64,000 bases of DNA from Variovorax sp. N23 (GTDB lineage Bacteria; Pseudomonadota; Gammaproteobacteria; Burkholderiales; Burkholderiaceae_C): NCBI RefSeq assembly GCF_025486315.1, contig NZ_JAOOPY010000008.1, forward strand, positions 158,038 through 222,037, written 5' to 3'. A program made the translations under genes and the position numbers. The notes under the pieces are model-generated. The model made no database searches and had not been told where the DNA came from. It saw only the letters and a list, made by a program, of their open reading frames with translations. Shown here in pieces: positions 1 to 8,342 of the stretch (within the stretch, counting starts at the first letter, position 1; each line of letters opens with the position of its first letter).

Positions 1-2
1 GA

Positions 3-350
3 TGCGCACCGCCGTGGCTCACCGACGCCACGCTGCTGGGCGAGCGCTGCCTGCGCGCCGTCGGCGCGGCCGGGCTGCAGGCCGTCGGCCAGTTGTTCCA
101 CAACTTTCCCGCCACGGCCGAGGGCCCGGGCGGCGTGACGGCCACGGTGCTGCTGGCCGAATCGCACCTGTGCGTCCACACCTGGCCGGAATTGCGCGGC
201 GCCACGCTCGACGTCTATGTGTGCAACTTCGGCGCCGACCATTCGGCCCAGGCGCACGCGCTGCTGGACGCGCTGCTCGCGCTGTTCGAGCCGGGGCGCG
301 TCGAGCGTCACGAGATTTCGCGCGGCGACGCTGCCATGGTGCGCGCATGA
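3..350 (+). CDS. speD: S-adenosylmethionine decarboxylase proenzyme (SpeD), 5'-truncated by the window edge
   Basis: Bacterial AdoMet decarboxylase makes decarboxylated SAM, the aminopropyl donor for spermidine synthesis. The frame is open from the window edge and ends in TGA. The visible 115 residues carry the family hallmark ESHLCVHTWPE, in which the chain is cut between Glu and Ser and the Ser becomes the pyruvoyl cofactor. The conserved Cys follows in VYVCNFG. The N-terminus lies outside the window, so the start is unknown. It may supply the spermidine-synthase-like enzyme encoded on the opposite strand at 8.3-9.9 kb, but that link is inference. Confidence 0.9.
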   Translation, partial: CAPPWLTDATLLGERCLRAVGAAGLQAVGQLFHNFPATAEGPGGVTATVLLAESHLCVHTWPELRGATLDVYVCNFGADHSAQAHALLDALLALFEPGRVERHEISRGDAAMVRA

Positions 351-408
351 GCGCCGCCCGGCCGCCCGAAGGCGCTCGCCCCACAGCCCGCAGAGCGAAG
401 GTGACTCA

Positions 409-1146
409 ATGACCGGCGCACGCGCGATGGTGCTGGCCGCCGGCCGCGGCGAGCGCATGCGGCCGCTGACCGACACCACCCCCAAACCCCTGCTGGACGT
501 GCGCGGCAAGCCGCTGATGCAGTGGCCGCTCGAGGCGCTGGTGGCCGGCGGCTTCTCGTCGGTGGTGGTGAACACCGCCTGGCTGGGCGAGCAGATCGAG
601 GCGCGCTTCGGCGCGGGCGGCGATCTGGGCGGCGTGGACCGCGGCATGCCGCTGCGCATCGCCTATTCGCACGAGGGCCGCGACTTCGGCGGCGCGCTGG
701 AAACAGCCGGCGGCATCGTGCGCGCCTTGCCGATGCTCGCGGACGTGTTCTGGGTCGCGGCCGGCGACGTGTATGCGCCGGATTTCGTCTTTTCCGAGGC
801 GGCTGTGACACGTTTTGTCAGCAGCGGCCGGCTCGCCCACCTGTGGCTGGTGCCAAATCCGTCACATAACGCCAAGGGCGATTTCGGCCTGTCGGCCGAC
901 GGCCTGGCCCTGAACGACGCGCCCGAGCGCCTGACCTTCTCGACGATCGCCCTCTACCGGGCCGCCTTCTTCGCGCCGCCGCACTGCGACATCCCGCCCG
1001 GCAACCCGCAGGGCACGAAGGCCGCGCTGGCGCCGCTGTTGCGGCGCGCCATCGAAAAAGCCCAGGTCAGCGCGGAACGCTACCTGGGCGCATGGGCGGA
1101 TGTGGGCACACCCGAACGGCTGGCCGCGCTGAACGCCGGTCGCTGA
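409..1146 (+). CDS. murU: MurU-like nucleotidyltransferase (N-acetylmuramate-1-phosphate uridylyltransferase)
   Basis: A 245-residue sugar-1-phosphate nucleotidyltransferase. The N-terminal signature LAAGRGERMRPLT (residues 8-20) and the following KPLL form the nucleotide-binding loop of this fold. Length and sequence style match MurU, which makes UDP-MurNAc from MurNAc-1-P in the fosfomycin-bypassing recycling route of Gram-negatives. The ATG was chosen because the signature begins right after it; the frame is open further upstream but only as antisense-like sequence. In Pseudomonas murU sits beside amgK; here the amgK-like kinase is 28 kb away. A related hexose-1-P transferase specificity cannot be excluded. 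Confidence 0.8.
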   Translation: MTGARAMVLAAGRGERMRPLTDTTPKPLLDVRGKPLMQWPLEALVAGGFSSVVVNTAWLGEQIEARFGAGGDLGGVDRGMPLRIAYSHEGRDFGGALETAGGIVRALPMLADVFWVAAGDVYAPDFVFSEAAVTRFVSSGRLAHLWLVPNPSHNAKGDFGLSADGLALNDAPERLTFSTIALYRAAFFAPPHCDIPPGNPQGTKAALAPLLRRAIEKAQVSAERYLGAWADVGTPERLAALNAGR

Positions 1147-1168
1147 GACCGGCGCCGCGCGGCGGCCG

Positions 1169-3211
1169 TCAAGGGATGTTCGAACCGGAGACCTGGAACG
1201 GCCCCCCTGGCAGCGCGAAGCTGCCACCGAACTCGTAGGTGCCATTGGTCGCACAGCCGTTCGGCGGCTGGCACGCCTTGCCGCTGCCCTGGTTGGTCCA
1301 GAAGACCACGGGGCCATAGCGGTAGTTGGACAGCTGCTTCCCGCCGTAATCCGCCACGGACAGGACATAGGACTCGGTGCCGTGGTTCTCGGCATCTTCG
1401 GCGGCGATGGGGTCCACCAGCCGCGTGTCGGTCAACGGGTTGGCACGGGCAACGCCACTGTTGAAGTCGGCGCCAAACTGCACCCAGTCGATCCGACGGT
1501 CGCCGCGCGACGTGACGATGACCTCCCGCGCGAAGCCTTGCGTGTAGACCTTGGTGCTGTCGTGCGGCTTGGCGTAGGCGATGTGGGTCGGGTTGCGGCC
1601 GACGGTCACGCCGCCCTTGCGCACGATTTCCGAGGCCGCGCCGCCGCCGGAGGGCGTCAGGTAGTTGCCGAGGTCGTAGATGTGCAATTGGCCTTCCTGC
1701 GTGGCGATGAAGGCGCGCCGCGGGCCGTCGTTGGGCCGCACGCTGACGGCCGTCGGCCGGTTGTCCAGGTCGATCGTCTTGATGACCGTCGGCTTCTGCG
1801 ACGCCACTGCGTCGAAGGTGTAGGGCCACTGGCCGGCGCCGGCGCCGCGGCTGGCGATCATCGCGTTGAAGTCGGACTGGTTGCCACCGAAGTACTTCTC
1901 GCGGTAGTAGCTGAACAGCGGGCGCAGGTCGACGAAGGCGGCCCGCTTCTCCGACTTGGAAACGACCACGGCCACACCGGCCCGTGCGTAGGCGGCGCTG
2001 TTGACGCCCGAGTAGAAGCTCGTGCGGTTGCTCTGGTCCGTCAGCGGCAGCGCGTAGTAGTTCTGGAGGTTGTTGGTTCCCGGCGCGAAGGTGCGGTTGT
2101 AGTCCTCGAACGCGATGCCCGTGGAGGCCGAGATCTCGGTGGGTGCACGCAGGTTGTCGGGAAGATCGACGTAGCCGAGCACCTTCATGTAGGCCGTGTT
2201 GCCCAGGTTGGGCAACCCGGGGTAGACGTTGCCCCACTCGCCCCAGTGGTTGTACCAGCCCGACGGATTGTCGGGGTTGCAGCCGTTGCAGAGGCCCGCC
2301 AGCGCAACGACAGCGATCTGGCCCTTCAGGTTGACCGTGTCCCAGACCGTGACCAGTGCGAACTCGTTGCTGCCGGTGACGGCGATGGCGGTGGGCACCT
2401 TGCCCGCCGCCAGCTGGACCGTGGTGCGGTTCGACGCGGTGTTGCTGCCCGTGGTGCCGATCAGCCCGCTCTGGAACACCATCAGGCTGTTCGTGCACCA
2501 GCCGGAACGGCCGTAGCAGCGGCCGACGGCCACCGGCTCGCGCGCACCGAGCCCCTGGGCGAGATAGCTGACGGCCGCGCTGTCGTTGACCCCATTGCTG
2601 TACTCGACCGTCCAGCTCGGCTCGGGCTTCTGGGCGAAGGTGTTGTGGGCCATGTTGATGGCCTGCAGGTTCGAGATGCCCACGTTGGTCGCCGGCGCGT
2701 CGGCGATGTAGGCCGTGTGCACGATCGCCGACGAATAGTCACCGGGGTCGGTCTGCAGGGGGCCGCCGACCTGCCAGGTGCCGCAGTAACCGCCCTGATT
2801 GGCGGGAACACAGCTCCGGGTGCCGCCGGAATTGCGAATGGAGATCGGGTCGTAGGACTGGTCGCCACGCGTTCCCCAGGTTGGAAGCCCGCTGTTGCCG
2901 GACGTTCCATAGCTGGCCGACGAGGGCCCGTACCGGTATTCGATCCCGGCCGCCTTGCTGAACTGCAGGGCCGTCTCGCGGTAGGCACTGGGCACCACGT
3001 TGACGGCGCTGTCCACGACATCGTTCTGAAGCGGGACGGTGCCCGTGGCGCCGCCGGCCCCGCTTCCGCTGTCGGCCTGCGTCGTGCTGGCGAGACTGCT
3101 GCTGCCCGAAGCCGTCGTACCGGTTCCGCCACCGCCACCACCGCCGCAGCCGACCAACGCCGCCGTCAAAACGAGCGACATCGCGAATTTATTTTCAGTA
3201 ACCGTGAACAA
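1169..3211 (-). CDS. Large secreted lipoprotein with YVTN-like beta-propeller repeats, unknown function
   Basis: About 680 residues. The TTG start is preferred because AGAGGA lies eight bases upstream and the peptide then reads as a lipoprotein signal with a lysine, a hydrophobic stretch and the lipobox LVGC, followed by a run of glycines typical of surface-lipoprotein linkers. An ATG ten codons later is the alternative. The body has repeated segments of the form IDLDNRPTAVSV and VTVGRNPTHIAYA, which look like blades of a YVTN/NHL-type beta-propeller, and several Cys pairs. No enzymatic motif was recognised. It is transcribed convergently with murU and divergently from pepP. Confidence 0.7.
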   Translation of the reverse strand: MFTVTENKFAMSLVLTAALVGCGGGGGGGTGTTASGSSSLASTTQADSGSGAGGATGTVPLQNDVVDSAVNVVPSAYRETALQFSKAAGIEYRYGPSSASYGTSGNSGLPTWGTRGDQSYDPISIRNSGGTRSCVPANQGGYCGTWQVGGPLQTDPGDYSSAIVHTAYIADAPATNVGISNLQAINMAHNTFAQKPEPSWTVEYSNGVNDSAAVSYLAQGLGAREPVAVGRCYGRSGWCTNSLMVFQSGLIGTTGSNTASNRTTVQLAAGKVPTAIAVTGSNEFALVTVWDTVNLKGQIAVVALAGLCNGCNPDNPSGWYNHWGEWGNVYPGLPNLGNTAYMKVLGYVDLPDNLRAPTEISASTGIAFEDYNRTFAPGTNNLQNYYALPLTDQSNRTSFYSGVNSAAYARAGVAVVVSKSEKRAAFVDLRPLFSYYREKYFGGNQSDFNAMIASRGAGAGQWPYTFDAVASQKPTVIKTIDLDNRPTAVSVRPNDGPRRAFIATQEGQLHIYDLGNYLTPSGGGAASEIVRKGGVTVGRNPTHIAYAKPHDSTKVYTQGFAREVIVTSRGDRRIDWVQFGADFNSGVARANPLTDTRLVDPIAAEDAENHGTESYVLSVADYGGKQLSNYRYGPVVFWTNQGSGKACQPPNGCATNGTYEFGGSFALPGGPFQVSGSNIP

Positions 3212-3347
3212 TGTAGGAATCCTCTGATTGACAGTGGCGCGTTTGTACCTTTTTGGTCTAACGACGGGAACTCTTCTTTCAATTCTTTGCTCGCGTCGGC
3301 AGAGATGCCACACTGTGCAGTTACAAAACGGCAGTATGGTTACAGCA

Positions 3348-4733
3348 ATGGATACTTCCTTCTACATAGCCCGGCGCAATCGTCTTGCAGCAACTATCGG
3401 GCCCGGCGGCATCGCCATCATTCCGACGGCGCCGGAGCGGCCACGCAACCGCGACAGTGACTACCTCTACCGTCACGACAGCTACTTCTATTACCTGACG
3501 GGTTTCACCGAGCCCAATGCCTGGCTGGTGCTCACCGGCAGCGGCCACGCCACCCTGTTCTGCGCGCCCAAGGATCTCGAGCGCGAGATCTGGGACGGCC
3601 ACCGGCTCGGCCCCGAGGCGGCGCCGGAGGCCCTGGGCGTCGACGCGGCCCGCCCCGTCACCGAACTCGACACCCAACTGCCCCGGCTGCTGGAGAACAC
3701 CACCGCCGTCTGGTACCCCTTTGCCACGCACAAGGGCCTGGAGTCGCGCATCGACGGCTGGCTGTCGTCGGTCCGCGCGCGCGTGCGCTTCGGTGCGATG
3801 TGCCCCGACCAGCAGCGCGACCTGTGCGGCCCGCTGGACGAGATGCGGCTGGTGAAGGACGCGCACGAGCTCGACATCATCCGGCGCGCCGGCAAGATCA
3901 GCGCCGGCGCCCACGTGCGCGCCATGCAGGCCTCAGCCCGCATGCTGCGCGAGGGCCGCGACTTGCGCGAATACCACCTCGACGCCGAACTGCTGCACGA
4001 ATTCCGCATGGGCGGCTCGCAGTACCCGGCCTACCCGTCGATCGTCGCCGCCGGTGCCAACGCCTGCGTGCTGCACTACCACGCGGACGTGGCGCCGGTG
4101 CGCCCCGGCGAGCTGGTGCTGATCGACGCCGGCTGCGAACTCGACGGCTACGCCAGCGACATCACCCGCACCTTCCCGGCCGACGGTAAATTCACCGGCC
4201 CGCAGCGCACGCTGTACGACATCGTGCTGGCCAGCCAGGTCGCCGCCGTGGCCGCGACCAAGGCCGGCAACCGTTTCAACGACCCGCACGAGGCCGCCGT
4301 GAAAGTGCTCGCGCAGGGCATGCTCGACGTCGGCCTGCTCGACGCCAACAAGGTCGGCAGCCTCGAGGACGTGATCGAGCAGCGCGCCTACTTCCCTTTC
4401 TACATGCACCGCACCGGCCACTGGATGGGCATGGACGTGCACGACTGCGGCAGCTACGTCGAGCCCACGCAGCAGGGCGAGGTGAGCGAGCGCAAGGACC
4501 CGCTCAGCGGCGAGACCATCAAGAACCGCCCCAGCCGCATCCTGCACCCGGGCATGGTGCTGACCATCGAACCCGGCCTCTACGTGCGGCCGGGCGAGGG
4601 CGTGCCGGCGCAGTTCCACCACATCGGCATCCGCATCGAGGACGACGCGATCGTCACCGCGGACGGGTGCGAGTTGACCACGCGCGACGTGCCGGTGAAG
4701 GCGGACGAGATCGAGGCGCTGATGCGCGAATGA
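3348..4733 (+). CDS. pepP: Xaa-Pro aminopeptidase (aminopeptidase P)
   Basis: A 461-residue cytosolic metallopeptidase that removes an N-terminal residue preceding proline. The N-terminal aminopeptidase-P domain (HDSYFYYLTGF) is followed by a pita-bread catalytic domain. The dinuclear Mn ligands are visible: Asp in LIDAGCELDGYASDITRTF (both Asp), His in HRTGHWMGMDVHD, Glu in EPGLYV and Glu in GIRIEDD near the C-terminus. Length matches the Escherichia coli enzyme closely. The start is the ATG leading into DTSFYIARRNRLA; an in-frame ATG four codons upstream is equally possible, and neither has a strong ribosome-binding site. Confidence 0.93.
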   Translation: MDTSFYIARRNRLAATIGPGGIAIIPTAPERPRNRDSDYLYRHDSYFYYLTGFTEPNAWLVLTGSGHATLFCAPKDLEREIWDGHRLGPEAAPEALGVDAARPVTELDTQLPRLLENTTAVWYPFATHKGLESRIDGWLSSVRARVRFGAMCPDQQRDLCGPLDEMRLVKDAHELDIIRRAGKISAGAHVRAMQASARMLREGRDLREYHLDAELLHEFRMGGSQYPAYPSIVAAGANACVLHYHADVAPVRPGELVLIDAGCELDGYASDITRTFPADGKFTGPQRTLYDIVLASQVAAVAATKAGNRFNDPHEAAVKVLAQGMLDVGLLDANKVGSLEDVIEQRAYFPFYMHRTGHWMGMDVHDCGSYVEPTQQGEVSERKDPLSGETIKNRPSRILHPGMVLTIEPGLYVRPGEGVPAQFHHIGIRIEDDAIVTADGCELTTRDVPVKADEIEALMRE

Positions 4734-4785
4734 GGCCGGATCGGCGTGGCCAATGCGTCGCATGGCCCGGCAGCGGGTCCTTGGG

Positions 4786-5274
4786 CTACGCGAAGGGCCA
4801 GAACGCGAGGGCCGGCTTGTTCACCATCAGATAGAACACGGCGACCATCGCCACGAAGGCCGGGTAGCCGAGCCGTTCCCAGCGACGCTGGTAGCGCGCG
4901 TACGACGGCGGCAGCGGTACACCATCACGCTGTGCCTGTGCGGCCATCGCCGCCATGCGGATCTGCAGCCACACCACAGGCAACCAGCAGGCACCCGTCA
5001 GCACGAACAGCCCCATCGACAGCGCGAGCCACGGCGTGGACATCGGCCAGCCCGCCATGTGCGCCAGCGCGAAGCCGGTGAGCGGCTGCAGGATGACCGT
5101 GGGCGTCGTGAACCACCAGTCGGCCCGCACCACCAGCCGGCTCACCACCGCCTGCGCGGGCACGCTGCCGCTGCGGTTGGCGAAGAACATGTAGAAGGCC
5201 GACCCCAGACCGGTGCCGACCATCAGCACGCTGGAGAGGATGTGCAGCCACTTGAGGATCAGGTAGGTGTTCAT
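4786..5274 (-). CDS. DUF2269 family integral membrane protein
   Basis: A 162-residue membrane protein starting MNTYLILKWLHILSSVLMVG, typical of DUF2269, with about four to five hydrophobic segments and a short C-terminal tail. Its start overlaps the stop of the DoxX-like gene by four bases, so it is the last gene of the long operon that begins with the SPFH gene. Function is unknown in the family. The conserved His in the first segment and Arg/Trp-rich loops are compatible with a small quinone- or heme-associated membrane protein, but this is only speculation. Confidence 0.8.
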   Translation of the reverse strand: MNTYLILKWLHILSSVLMVGTGLGSAFYMFFANRSGSVPAQAVVSRLVVRADWWFTTPTVILQPLTGFALAHMAGWPMSTPWLALSMGLFVLTGACWLPVVWLQIRMAAMAAQAQRDGVPLPPSYARYQRRWERLGYPAFVAMVAVFYLMVNKPALAFWPFA

Positions 5275-5651
5275 GGCGTTGCGCGTCGGATCAGATGCCA
5301 GAGCACGGCGGCGATGGGCAGGTTCTTGAGCAGCGGGCCCAGCGGATGCAGCCACAGGCTGGGCTGGAGCGCGGTCGCCGCCAGCGTCATCGCCGCCATC
5401 AGCGCCAGGGCGGCGACGTAGCTCGTGCGGCCTGGCCATCGCCACAGCGCGACGCCCACGAGAAGGTCGGCCACGGCGCTGCCGACGATGAGCCCTTGCA
5501 CCAGCCAGGCTGGCGACGCCACGCCGGCATCGGCGAGCACCTGGCGGCTCTGTCCGTTCAGTTCGACGAGGCTGACGGCGGCGGTCGTCAACCAGACGGC
5601 GACCAGGCTGAGGCGCAGGAGGCGGTCATCGTCGGGGCCTCGATGTGTCAT
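5271..5651 (-). CDS. DoxX-like small membrane protein
   Basis: A 126-residue protein with four hydrophobic segments, ending in the LLKNLPIAAVLWHLI segment common in DoxX-like proteins. ATGA overlaps link it to the upstream saccharopine-dehydrogenase-like gene and the downstream DUF2269 gene, implying translational coupling. DoxX-family proteins are often partners of oxidoreductases in redox stress settings, which fits the FAD oxidoreductase two genes upstream; no specific reaction can be assigned. Confidence 0.75.
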   Translation of the reverse strand: MTHRGPDDDRLLRLSLVAVWLTTAAVSLVELNGQSRQVLADAGVASPAWLVQGLIVGSAVADLLVGVALWRWPGRTSYVAALALMAAMTLAATALQPSLWLHPLGPLLKNLPIAAVLWHLIRRATP

Positions 5652-6760
5652 CGCGAAGCTTCGTCGACCACGACGGTCACCATGCCCCAACGCGCGAACT
5701 CGGGGTCGAATTCCGACAGGGCGAGCAGACCGGCGCAGGCTTGCGCGCCGAGAGGCAGCGCACCGCCGCGCCCGAGGCGGCGGGCCAGCAGGATCGCTGC
5801 CATGCACGGGATCTCGGGGCCGTGGTTGTCGTCCGCGGCGATGTGCCACGCGCGGCGTGCGGCCGCGCCTTGTGCATCGATGCCTTCGACGCGCACCACC
5901 ATGCCGCCGAGCGCAGTACCGAACGCATCGAACACACCGCCCGTGGCATGCAGCAGTGCGGCGAGCCGGTGCGGAGCCGGCAGCAGGCCGATGCGGCGCA
6001 GGAACGCCAGGAAGGCGAAGGCCTGCTGCGTGAAGCCGACTTCGAGCGCGGCCCGGAACATCACCGACTGCACGCCGGCATAGCGCGCCGGGAAGAGCTC
6101 GAGATCGGGGATGTCGCACAGCGCACCGCGCCGCGGCTTCATGCGCGCGAACGCGACCTTCGTCGGTCGCGCCCAGCCGAGGCGCTCGACCCATCGGCCG
6201 TTCTGCCAGATGCGGATCGGCGCGCCGCAGTAGGCGAGCACGCCGGCCAACGTCGCTTCGCCGCGCGGCGCGCCTTGCGCCGGCGCGATGCAGATGTCGA
6301 TGCGGCGGATGTCTCTCCAGCCGGCCGTGAGGTGGTCCACCACCGCCGACGACAGCGCCGGCACGGTGCTGGCGCCGCTGACCGCCACGCGCCCCGCGTT
6401 GCGGAAGGTGGCGTCGAGCGCAGTCGGAAAATCGCAGACGAAGCGCCGGCCATCGGCCAGGTCGATGTAGTGCGCGCACGCCGCCGCGGCGGCGTGCGGC
6501 ACGCGGTAATCCTGGTCCTGGAACGGACCCGCGGTGTGGATGACGAGCTCGGCGCCGACATCGCGGAGCGACTGCGCCAGGTCCGACGACTGCACGTCGA
6601 TGCGCATGCCGCGCGCGCCGCCGCCCAGCGACTGGGCGAACGACGTCGCCCGATCGAGGTCGCGCCCCCCGACGACCAGTTCGATGCCCGCATCCTGCGC
6701 CAGCGCACGGCAGATGCGCGCGCCGAAGTTGCCGTAGCCGCCGAGCACCAGTGTCTTCAT
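5648..6760 (-). CDS. Saccharopine dehydrogenase-like NAD(P)-binding protein
   Basis: A 370-residue protein with an N-terminal Rossmann fold (GGYGNFG at residues 7-13) and the layout of the saccharopine dehydrogenase / trans-acting enoyl reductase superfamily, including the AGPFQDQDYRVPHAAAAA segment that usually reads AGPF in this group. Superfamily members include carboxynorspermidine dehydrogenase, which is notable next to a spermidine-synthase-like gene, but the substrate cannot be told from sequence alone. It overlaps both neighbours by four bases. Confidence 0.8.
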   Translation of the reverse strand: MKTLVLGGYGNFGARICRALAQDAGIELVVGGRDLDRATSFAQSLGGGARGMRIDVQSSDLAQSLRDVGAELVIHTAGPFQDQDYRVPHAAAAACAHYIDLADGRRFVCDFPTALDATFRNAGRVAVSGASTVPALSSAVVDHLTAGWRDIRRIDICIAPAQGAPRGEATLAGVLAYCGAPIRIWQNGRWVERLGWARPTKVAFARMKPRRGALCDIPDLELFPARYAGVQSVMFRAALEVGFTQQAFAFLAFLRRIGLLPAPHRLAALLHATGGVFDAFGTALGGMVVRVEGIDAQGAAARRAWHIAADDNHGPEIPCMAAILLARRLGRGGALPLGAQACAGLLALSEFDPEFARWGMVTVVVDEASR

Positions 6761-8340
6761 GTCGATGCGATTCCGGCCAGGTGCCCGCGCGTGAACGCCT
6801 CCTCGAAGATCGAATAGCCCGACCAGTCGGCGTGCGCGAACGCGAGCCGGCCGGCCACCACGGTGCCCTCGTTGCCGAGTTGCGCACGCAGCCCCGGCGT
6901 CGGGATCGCCATCGCATGGCCGTAGCGCGTGATGTCGATGCGCGTGGCGCGCTCGGCGATGTCGGGGTGTGGCACCGACAGCTCGGCCAGCAACGCATCG
7001 CGCCAGGCGGACCAGGGCTGGTCGAGCAGTTGGCGGCGGCCGTCGGCGCCGTCGAAGGCGCTCGGGCCGAGCGGGCGGTACCAGGTCAGCACGGTCGCGC
7101 GCGGGGTCGGGTCGAGCGTCTGGTGGCGCGCGTCGACGTAGCCCAGGCCGCGCGTGCCGTAGACCACGTTGTCCCAGCTCGGCGCGGCGCCCGGGCGGTC
7201 GGCCAGCGGGGCATCGAGATGCACGTTCGCCACCAGCCAGGGCGCGTACTGCAAGGCAGCCGCCGCTCGGCGCAACGGCTCGGGCGGGTTCTCGACCACG
7301 CGTGCGGCGATGAAGACCGGCAGCGCGACGATGCAGCGTTCGGCCTGCCAGCGCACCAGTGCCTTCGTCGATGCATCGAACACGTCGACCTCGACGCCAT
7401 CGCGCGCCTGGGCGATGCGGGTGACGACCTGGCCGGTGCGCAGCCGCTCGCCCAGCGGCGCGGCGAGGCGCTGCGCTAGCCAGCCGTTGCCTTCGGGCCA
7501 GGTCAGCACCGCATCGCGATCGGCGTTGTCGTCCCCTGGGGCATGGAAGCCGTGGCGGCTCGCGAAGTAGTGGATGCCGGCCCAGGCCGACACCTGCGCG
7601 AGACCGGCGCCGTAGTCGTCGCGGCAGCAGTACTCGAGGTACCAGCGCAGGTGCGCATCACCCAGGCCCTCGGCATCGAGCCAGTGGCCGAAGGTCATGC
7701 TGTCGAGCGCGAGCGATGCCGGTGTGGAAGGCGCACGCAGCGAGGGAATCGCGAAGCGCGCAGCGTGCTGCAGTTCGTCGACGCGCTGCGCGAAGCGGCG
7801 GTACTGCGCCAGCGTGCCGGCGCCGACGCCCTGCACCGGCAGCAGACCGTCGTGCCATTCGCCCTGGAAGAAGAGCCGTTCCTGCGGGCTGTGGCACAGG
7901 TGGCGCTCGTCGTATTCCCAGCGGCCGGCCAAGCGCCGCCGCAGGCCGAGTTCTTCGAGCAGGTCCTGCACCTCGTGCGCGTCGTCCCCCGGCACCGGCA
8001 GGTAGTGCGCGCCGAGCGGGCAGGCGATGCCTTCGACCGCCCCGCCGCGGCTGTTGCCGCCGGCCGTGTCTTCCAGTTCGAGCAGCACGAAGTCGTCGAC
8101 ACCGCGGGTACGCAGGGCCCGCGCAGCCGCGAGGCCCGCGACGCCGCCGCCGGCGATCAGCACGCGCGTGCGCCGCACGGCCGACGGCGCACCGGCACGC
8201 CAGGCGCCGTCGCGCAACGCATGGCCGCGCGCGACGTCGATGCCGGTGAAGCCGCCTGTGATGGCGCGCGGTGCATCGCAACCCGACAGCGCCAAGGCGC
8301 CGGCGCCCAGGGCGCTGCCGATGAATGCGCGGCGCTGCAT
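6757..8340 (-). CDS. Exported FAD-dependent oxidoreductase (amine-oxidase-like)
   Basis: A 527-residue flavoprotein. The N-terminus has twin arginines (RRAFIG) followed by a hydrophobic stretch and Cys in SGC at residue 21, so it is probably Tat-exported and lipid-anchored. The dinucleotide-binding motif IAGGGVAGLAAARALR begins near residue 62, followed by LLELEDTAGGNSRGG, the usual FAD ribose-binding pattern of the amine oxidase/phytoene desaturase superfamily. It starts two bases after the spermidine-synthase-like gene ends. Export would place it in the periplasm, where it could oxidise amines or polyamines; that role is inference from gene context. Confidence 0.82.
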   Translation of the reverse strand: MQRRAFIGSALGAGALALSGCDAPRAITGGFTGIDVARGHALRDGAWRAGAPSAVRRTRVLIAGGGVAGLAAARALRTRGVDDFVLLELEDTAGGNSRGGAVEGIACPLGAHYLPVPGDDAHEVQDLLEELGLRRRLAGRWEYDERHLCHSPQERLFFQGEWHDGLLPVQGVGAGTLAQYRRFAQRVDELQHAARFAIPSLRAPSTPASLALDSMTFGHWLDAEGLGDAHLRWYLEYCCRDDYGAGLAQVSAWAGIHYFASRHGFHAPGDDNADRDAVLTWPEGNGWLAQRLAAPLGERLRTGQVVTRIAQARDGVEVDVFDASTKALVRWQAERCIVALPVFIAARVVENPPEPLRRAAAALQYAPWLVANVHLDAPLADRPGAAPSWDNVVYGTRGLGYVDARHQTLDPTPRATVLTWYRPLGPSAFDGADGRRQLLDQPWSAWRDALLAELSVPHPDIAERATRIDITRYGHAMAIPTPGLRAQLGNEGTVVAGRLAFAHADWSGYSIFEEAFTRGHLAGIAST

Positions 8341-8342
8341 CG

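Noticed and set aside
1382..3460. Long plus-strand frame opposite the lipoprotein gene
   Set aside because: No motif, and it overlaps the start of pepP; the minus-strand protein has a lipobox and propeller repeats.
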